Positions 57,422 to 64,000 of a stretch of DNA of 64,000 nucleotides are shown one piece after another (within the stretch, counting starts at the first letter, position 1; each line of letters begins with the position of its first letter). The DNA comes from Rhexocercosporidium sp. MPI-PUGE-AT-0058. Taxonomy: Eukaryota; Ascomycota; Leotiomycetes; Helotiales. Below the pieces are notes generated by a model, which worked only from the letters and a program-made list of their open reading frames with translations, searched no databases and was not told the origin of the DNA. The stretch lies in the NCBI GenBank assembly GCA_020746875.1, contig JAGTJL010000016.1, positions 62,001 through 126,000 on the forward strand, read 5' to 3'. The translations under genes and the position numbers were made by a program.

Positions 57422-60400
57422 GCGTTGTGAGCAGACATTGAATGTTGGTCAGGTGTGCAAGATACGGCATCCTTCGTTTGTCATGTCGACTCCTTGGCGA
57501 CCTCCAACCTCCAATCTCTCACCACCCCTCGCATATCCTTCTCTCCGCTTCACGACAATATCTTCTCACATGTTCAACTTTCGCAATGCAATACGGCGTT
57601 CACGGTTTCCCTTTTACATACCACGGTCTCGTCTGCTTTCTTCACTTCTCAGACTGTGCTTCTCACATACACTGGATGCATGGAAGGAGTCTCCTCAACT
57701 GGACTGGAGTCGATGGGTGGAGCTTGGATCACAGCACATCACATCACATCAGACCACATCAATCGCGACAAGACAAAGCACATAAAGCGTCCACATAGGG
57801 TTCCACTTGGTTTCTTTTCTTTCAATGCCCAATTTGGGTTTCCGTGGTTCTTTCGATTGTCAGAGAACAACATCAGCGTGGCGTTTGGGTTTAAGCAAGC
57901 AATCAAGCAAGCAGGGTTCTTTCTCCTTTCTTTCTTTCTTTCTTTTCTTTCTTCTCAAACTGGGGAGACGATCTGGGGATGTACAGATTGTATTTACGTC
58001 TGGATGGACAGATGAGCAGTTCCTTCTTTCAGGTGGGATCTGGCTGAAGTTCACCATTTCCGATTTTCGATTTTCAATTCCGAGGCGAAGGCTTCATACT
58101 GGATGGCGGGGGTGGAAGTTTGATACAAACGCGGTTTGGTGCATGACATGGTGGTTCGAGGCGTGGTGCTGTGATTGATTGCTTCCAGGGTGCAGGGTGG
58201 TGGAAGGGGTAGATAGTCTGGTTTGGTGGCTCCTTCGTGAGTTTGCACATCGCACATCACACAGCAGAACGGATGGGATTACAAGTCTTTGCCTCGTCTG
58301 GACTTGGGAGGAGAGCGGGCGGGTTTAGGTAGAGCAATGCATGGCTCCCTTTGAAACTTTGATTTGAGATCCTGATGCCTTTGTGATTGCGATTCTTCGC
58401 CTTCCGGATACCCCTTTCTCCCTTCTCCTTTCCCTCCCCTCGTTAGGTTAGCCTCCCTCTCCTATTCACCAACCCAACAGCTAACAGCACCATCCCATGC
58501 TCCTCTCCCAATTCCATCCCTCCCTTAACATAACTACCTACCGACGGTATTCTTCGCTTCAAGGCCCTTAAGCTCTCGGGACTAGGCAATGCAATTCGCA
58601 TCTGGAACTCAGAAGATACGGTATATACGAGAGGAGGCGTGATAGGATTGTATAGGATGGAATGATGGGATGGGACGCGGGGATTCTACCTTCAAGAATC
58701 ATGTGTGCATCCGTATGATGAACAAGACGCCGTTCTTTCCAAACATGAACATAGAGAAAATAATGATAAATAGGAGAGATTAATAAGGTGAAGAAGGGAT
58801 GCGAAGGCCATGTAACTATCTCCTCGTATAGCCAGCCGTACTGTTGACAAAGACTCCTAAGCGAGCAAACCCCTGACCTACCCTCCCACCTATACCATGA
58901 TATACCTCCTCCCTATTCAACGGAACCACCTGGAGTGGAATTCTGTCTCGGTTTCAAATATTTAAATTCTCAAGATGAGATAAGATTTTTAGAGAGAAAG
59001 ATAGATAGATCTATTGAGAAATTCACGCGCTAGAGTCCCGCGGTCTTATTCAGTAGGTGGGTGTTGAGCGTGGTTGGAATGCCAGGTGCCAGCGACGGAC
59101 GGGCGACATGGCTTGGGTTGATGTCGTCCTCTTGAGGGTTTGAGCTCTTAAAAGTAAATTTTGATAGATTTACACAAATCGTTTATTTTGTCCCCCTGGT
59201 TTCTCGCTTTCAATCTTGAATGAATTAACATTCAAGGCAAAGTGTCTTCCCCTTCCCCCTTCCCGCTTTCCCTTTTCTCAGCTAACGAAACCCCCCTCTA
59301 GGGTTTCCCCCTAGCAATAGTACCAGCATAAGAAATCGCGCTCTTAAGCTAAGTGTTGATCAATATCCTCGGTCTGTACAGTACGTCCTAACGAAGAGGT
59401 TTTTGTATTATCCGGCTTACGTGTTGGATATGGCGGGGTTGAGGGGTTGTCGTGCATCACGGCGATGGCGAGCATTATTAATGTTGCGTGGTTATTGGTG
59501 ACTGGTGCGTGGTAACTAAGTCAGGAGGGAAAGGAGGAGAAATGAGATGGAAATTGAAGCATGCGATGTAAAGGAAGTATTGGGTGGGTGCTTCAATGCT
59601 TGATGAGGGGTGGAACGACGTATAGATATGTATATGAATGTATTTAAGAAAGGAAAATTGAACTCAAAAGTAAAGCAAAGTAACAATAAAGTCTCAGGAA
59701 TTCCCATGATAACACGAGAATAGTTTTCTCTAAAGCACGCTTGACTTTTCGATTTATTATTGGATAAAAAGAAGCAGCTTGTCCGTCCTATTCAGACGAT
59801 GCTCGCTAATGACATGGAGATTGGACTGTTTTGCTTTGTGACTAAAGATGAGCAGCACGGCAGTGGAGGAATCAGAGGACTCCATCCCCTCCCCTCACAT
59901 TCAGACAAGTCTCTCGACTCTCTAAAATTGTTCTTGACACATCCCACGACTTCGCGGTGGGGTGGCTTGGAGTCTGGACCTTAACGTATCGAACATCACC
60001 TCTGGCAATGCCCTACGGATGGAAAAGAAACACTAAAATCCTTGCCCTGAAAAACCTCACTCGGTGCTAAGACAAACGGGGCAACCAAGCAGATACAGTG
60101 AAACAACAAAACAGGAAGAGAAAGAAATCAACGGTCAGTTTCAGATGCCATTATCGATTGTCTTCGATCTTTCTCGGGTTCCATTATGCAGCCTTCAAGC
60201 AACTGTTCAAGAACCTCGCCCAACTCACTTTTCATCGGTCGAAACCAAAGAGACTCCAAAGCAAACCTTCTCTTCAACATAACCAACCAGAAAATAAGCC
60301 AGATATCAAACGAAGAGCTCCGCCAGCTGAAAATGCGCAAATTCGTCCACGGCATTGAGATCCCATTCCTGGCGCTTAGTGTGGATAACTTTATAGGATT

Positions 60401-60613
60401 GGAAGGAGAGACCTTCTGGGGGTCTCTAGACTTGCCGGGTAGGGTTATGTTTGGGAGGGTTGTGGGGTGGTGGGATAGGATTTGGGTTGTTGAAGGGGTT
60501 GAGGATGTTTGACTGGGTGAAACGGTCTTGGAAAGGTTCGAATAAACGATGTGGTATCCAACTAGAAAAAGCCTCGTTCTATCTCGGGTATCATGAACGA
60601 TATTGCCCTAGCA
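57422..60613. other. Gene-free stretch, 3.2 kb
   Basis: This lies between two converging genes. It contains a TTTC repeat at 57926-57953 and several short frames. None exceeds 190 codons and none has a motif. The frame at 60186-60512 is the only one with ordinary composition, but it has no recognisable domain and no matching splice neighbours. Confidence 0.45.
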
Positions 60614-61792
60614 TCAGTCCAGAATCAAGCTCTCCCCATTCCCCAACTGCTCAAACCGAACCTCCTTCAACCCCTCCACAGCACTCCCCTTCAACTCCTC
60701 TCCTTTCTCCCCCTTCTCCCTCTCGATCGCCTCTTTCAAAGTGATATTCTTCCGATCCAAGAACCAACCCACAATCCCACCACCCCTCTTCACCTCATCA
60801 TGCGTCCCAACCCAATACTTCGCGCCCAGTAACCTCTGCACCTTCAGTCCATTATGCGCACCCATATTCAACTGTGCCCCTAGAGTGATATCCTGCAACC
60901 CATGCAACAAAGCCAACGTCTTAATCGCAGGACTAGCATCTGCCACTGGAGCCAAATCACTCGGTGAAATGCCATGTGGTGTGTATATCACAGCCTCCGC
61001 CTTTCCATCCCCCTCCACCTCCTCGGACGGAAAAGCAACCATGACCGCAGAATGGTAATAGAGCAAATCCTGCCCCGGATACGCCACCCTACTCACGCCC
61101 ACCCACTCAGGCAACGGACTCAATGAACTCTGCCTCCAATCACCGTTGAACCGCGGTATCTCGGCAACGAATGCGAAATGTCTCCATGATCTGATCGCGG
61201 ACGCGGCTTTGCTGGATGCGAAGACGGGGATGGAGGAAGGTGATTCGAGAAGGGTGTCTTTGTGCATATGGTCTGTGAATTCGTGGGAGATGACGATAGC
61301 GTCGATGGGGCTTTTCGTTGATGATGATTCGATTTCTTCAACGTTCTGATCCCCCTCTTCGTACTCCTCGGAGTCAGAAGAATCACCGAGTTCCTGGGGA
61401 GTCGGTAGTAGGGAGTTTCCTCTCGCCACATCCTCAATCCCCCTTACGACATCCTCCACCTCCGAAATCGTCTGCACAGCACTCTCCTCCACATGCCACT
61501 GCTGGCTAAAGAACTTCGCGACATCGCTCTGTCCACCGCGTAGCCACGGATCAATCAAGATATGGTAGTATATCCTCCTATCACTGGACGCTGCAGTTTC
61601 AGGATAAGGTATGGAGAGGAGCCATGTCGTGTCTGCGTTTAGATGCGTGAGGAGAGGACGGCGCGAGGAGAGACTGCGGTTTATGGATTCGCGGAGGGTT
61701 GTGTGGAGTTGATTTGATGGGTCAGAGTCATCATCTTGGGACATATCTTCTATGTATTGGTGAAGGGAGGTTGGCAATCCTGAGCGTGGCAT
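60614..61792 (-). CDS. Metallo-beta-lactamase-fold protein
   Basis: A single-exon 392-residue protein of the fungal metallo-beta-lactamase superfamily group. The ATG at 61792 is the first ATG of the frame. After a 45-residue acidic lead come HLNADTTWLLSIPYP and YYHILIDPWLRGGQSD, the usual first strands of the fold. An acidic insert (SDSEEYEEGDQNVEEIESSS) precedes IDAIVISHEFTDHMHKDTL, in which the HxxxDH pattern stands for the metal motif HxHxDH with its first His replaced by Ser; this variation is common in fungal members. Later segments YTPHGISPSDLAP and YWVGTHDEVKRGGGIVGWFL are typical of the group. The substrate is unknown. It is undamaged, unlike the next gene to the right. Confidence 0.8.
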   Translation of the reverse strand: MPRSGLPTSLHQYIEDMSQDDDSDPSNQLHTTLRESINRSLSSRRPLLTHLNADTTWLLSIPYPETAASSDRRIYYHILIDPWLRGGQSDVAKFFSQQWHVEESAVQTISEVEDVVRGIEDVARGNSLLPTPQELGDSSDSEEYEEGDQNVEEIESSSTKSPIDAIVISHEFTDHMHKDTLLESPSSIPVFASSKAASAIRSWRHFAFVAEIPRFNGDWRQSSLSPLPEWVGVSRVAYPGQDLLYYHSAVMVAFPSEEVEGDGKAEAVIYTPHGISPSDLAPVADASPAIKTLALLHGLQDITLGAQLNMGAHNGLKVQRLLGAKYWVGTHDEVKRGGGIVGWFLDRKNITLKEAIEREKGEKGEELKGSAVEGLKEVRFEQLGNGESLILD

Positions 61793-62413
61793 CACGGATA
61801 TTGATGGGAGACATGGTGAAGTAGAATTGAGGAGGTTACATTGGGGTGTTGATGAGGCAAGACAGTTGTGACGTCGAGGATTGGTGGCGAGCTGGTGGCC
61901 CGTGCAATCCGGGGTAATTCTTATGAAGAAAACAACCTTAACTTATCCACTCTTCAATGCTTTCTAGCAAAGTATATCTTCACCTGCACGCTCACTTCAT
62001 CAAAATATTATCCTCAGAGGTAGTTTGCAACTAGATATCCTTACTATAGCCAGTCAAGCTGATTCGATCGTCCTAACCAACCAATCATTCGGTCTCTCTT
62101 ACTTGAGGTCGTTGACCCCGTCCGGTATTTACACCGCTTTCAAACTCCTATAAAATGACTTCTGCCATTGCAGTTGCTTACGTTACTTGACGCTTGTATC
62201 AGTTTCAATTGGATGTACTGCCTCGTAGATCTTGGAAGTGGCCTGGGCTTTCGCTCTCAAGCGGACTCTTCGGTCTCAACTCAGTACCGACGAGTATTGA
62301 TATTGGCTCTGGGTAGCGTATATATACAGAGGCAGTCCAAATGCTGAAAGAGATAAAGTAGGCACATCTATAAGGAACTGTATATTTCTACAGTTGAATT
62401 CTACTGTTATGCA
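61793..62413. other. Divergent promoter region, 620 bp
   Basis: Upstream of both the metallo-beta-lactamase-fold gene and the amidohydrolase relic. A TATATATA element at 62319-62326 lies about 90 bp before the ATG at 62414. Nothing else is recognised. Confidence 0.45.
62319..62326 (+). promoter_or_regulatory. TATA box of the amidohydrolase relic
   Basis: TATATATA about 88-95 bp upstream of the ATG at 62414; the promoter appears to have outlived the coding sequence. Confidence 0.4.
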
Positions 62414-63351
62414 ATGGCATCCTCAATCCTTCTCCAAGGCGGAACAGTGTTAGTTCACGATGAGAACGAGCATGTCCGTCCTATCAAGGCAGATATCTTG
62501 ATCGAAGGAAGACTATTTCCAAGATCGAAGCTAGCATTACAGCTAGCCCGGGGATCCAGATCATTGATTGTACAGAACAAGATCCTCAGCCCTGGCTTCG
62601 TGGATACGCATCATCATGTTTGGCAGACGCTTCTGAAAGGACGTCATGCCAATGATTTGCTACTTGATTACTTTGGTCACGGTACAACATCTTCTCCAAT
62701 GGACAAATTATAAAATGCTGACTTCCCCAGGCAACTTTACCAATCCTCTTCATACTCCAGAAGACATTTTCTGGGACCAGCTTGCTGGTTGTCTAGAAAG
62801 TCTCGATGCTGGAACCACCACCTTCGTGGATCACGCGCACTTGAACAAGTCTCCAGACTCAAGTACATAGGTCCTCAAATTGGCCAGTACTTGAAGCTCA
62901 CAATGAGCAGCAAAAGCAGCTATCGCAGCTACAATATCCTCGGGCATTAGATCCGTATTCTGCTACTGCCCCACTAAGATTGTTGAATCCTGGAAACCTT
63001 TCACCTTATCTCAAGACCTGCTGGCAACTTGGGTCTGGACCTGTTGGATGAACTTGCAGCCAAGGCCCCGTTTGCCGACGGTCGAGTGTCTCTGGGTTTT
63101 GCATTCGATGACTTTTACCTTCCCAAAGAAGTTCTAGCTGGGATTTATGAGCATGTCAAGTCGCTCGGGATCAACGTCAGCACGATGCACTACGTCCGGA
63201 ATGTAATCACAGGTGAGGATGTCAGTGAGGAGTTGGTCAAGAGGAGAGAGCTCATTTAGAAGAAGATTGGGGGCATTGATATGGAGGAGACGAGGAGGGG
63301 GTTATTGCTGCATTTCACATCGATGAGAGCCTAATCGTCGAGAGTGTGTGA
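62414..63351 (+). pseudogene. Amidohydrolase (TrzA/AtzB-like deaminase/chlorohydrolase), collapsed
   Basis: A relic of a metal-dependent amidohydrolase. Readable exons are 62414-62681, 62731-62862 and 62911 onward, with introns of 49 and 48 nt that still splice in phase. The metal motif is present in SPGFVDTHHHVWQTLLKGRH, followed by GNFTNPLHTPEDIFWDQLAG, LDAGTTTFVDHAHLN and AAIAATISSGIRSVFCYCPT. Near 63030 the frame shifts before LDELAAKAPFADGRVSLGFA. After INVSTMHYVRNVITG the sequence goes straight to a C-terminal-type helix (VSEELVKRRELI), so the central and distal barrel, some 150-200 residues in full-length relatives, is missing. A TAG at 63257-63259 and another frame change precede the remnant of the normal end, FHIDESLIVESV (stop 63349-63351). 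It is not functional. Confidence 0.78.
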
Positions 63352-64000
63352 CACGGTCTCAAGCGAGGTATGTGAATCTGTGGTGGTCGAATCTCAGCTC
63401 AATATCGTATAATTCCTTCAGGACTTTTAGTAAGCATTTTCCCGCAAGGGATTTCTATGCCCGGTGGCTGCCAGCATTGTAGTTATTCGGGTCTCACTAC
63501 CTCGAAATAACAAAGCACGCAGCAATATTGCCGAAATCGGATTTTTACCACTAAAGGTCGTTGGGAGATGGTCCAGTGACTGAGCATTATCCTACCCTCG
63601 TACGAAGCTCCAACCAATGTCAACATTCGCGGCTAGATATTGAGCCAGATAATACGGCGTTTTCTCCAGTCAACCACTACAGCGCCCCAATGGTCCTCTG
63701 AATTATCCAGACTCGGTTCTTATTAGTCTCAAGATCACGAGAAATCATCCGATTCTACAGCGTGGTGAACTCGGCTTCCCCACTCCAATTTAGCGCGAAC
63801 ACATTGTTAGTGAATTAAACCTTAGTATTGTGTGCCGCTAAAATAATTCGACTCCACTTTGAAGCATTTGAAGAGTACGTCAGTTGACTTATTCAAAAAT
63901 TCTCTCAATATCTTCATCGTCAAATTTTGGGGATTTGTTGCATGACCATCGAGCCACCTCAAAAGAAGTCAATCATCATATCCGAAATTTTGAACACCAC
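63352..64000. other. Terminal 650 bp without a gene
   Basis: I see no convincing frame, repeat or RNA gene between the amidohydrolase relic and the end of the window. Confidence 0.45.

Noticed and set aside
59760..60512. Small plus-strand frames near 60 kb
   Set aside because: Short and without motifs; the frame at 60186-60512 is partly mirrored on the minus strand and no splice partner was found.
1..64000. tRNA genes, CRISPR arrays, origins
   Set aside because: Scanning for B-box-like words such as GGTTCGA did not give a cloverleaf context; the tandem repeats present are simple or minisatellite arrays without spacers.

Overview
The window is nuclear DNA of a filamentous ascomycete (Pezizomycotina). 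The genes have short introns (46-159 nt) with GT-AG ends and CTAAC/CTGAC-type branch points. There are Zn2Cys6 transcription factors, a fungal Kin4-type kinase, GWT1 and a fungal cell-surface family-2 glycosyltransferase. A DNA transposon carries only the transition-type stop codons expected from repeat-induced point mutation (RIP). The style resembles Leotiomycetes, but that placement is an inference.

Positions 1-22 kb are an accessory block. In order they hold the end of an amino-acid permease, an intact seven-exon Zn2Cys6 regulator, a GH64 beta-1,3-glucanase, a complete but RIP-killed pogo/Fot1-like transposon with perfect 41-bp terminal inverted repeats, and a decayed unrecognised gene. 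After these come a Baeyer-Villiger monooxygenase with two opposite frameshifts, an NAD(P)-dependent epimerase-like protein, an MFS sugar transporter, a zinc alcohol dehydrogenase that has lost its NAD-binding domain, a broken second Zn2Cys6 regulator, and a secreted cupin. The content (regulators, transporter, oxidoreductases, glucanase) looks like a catabolic or secondary-metabolism neighbourhood in which several members are being lost.

Positions 24-62 kb are a conserved core with wide spacing: the Kin4-like kinase, GWT1, a BTB-domain protein, a type-2 glycosyltransferase, a conserved Pezizomycotina protein of unknown function and a metallo-beta-lactamase-fold protein. These genes are separated by 2-9 kb stretches of pyrimidine/purine-rich, microsatellite-laden DNA with no convincing genes. 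They probably serve as long promoters and leaders. At 62.4-63.4 kb a collapsed amidohydrolase pseudogene marks a return to decaying accessory DNA.

No clear new defence or biosynthetic system was found. The most notable signals are the cluster of broken genes beside the RIP-inactivated transposon, the domain-excised dehydrogenase, and the duplicated motif inside the transposon ends. Exon boundaries were read by eye and lack transcript support.
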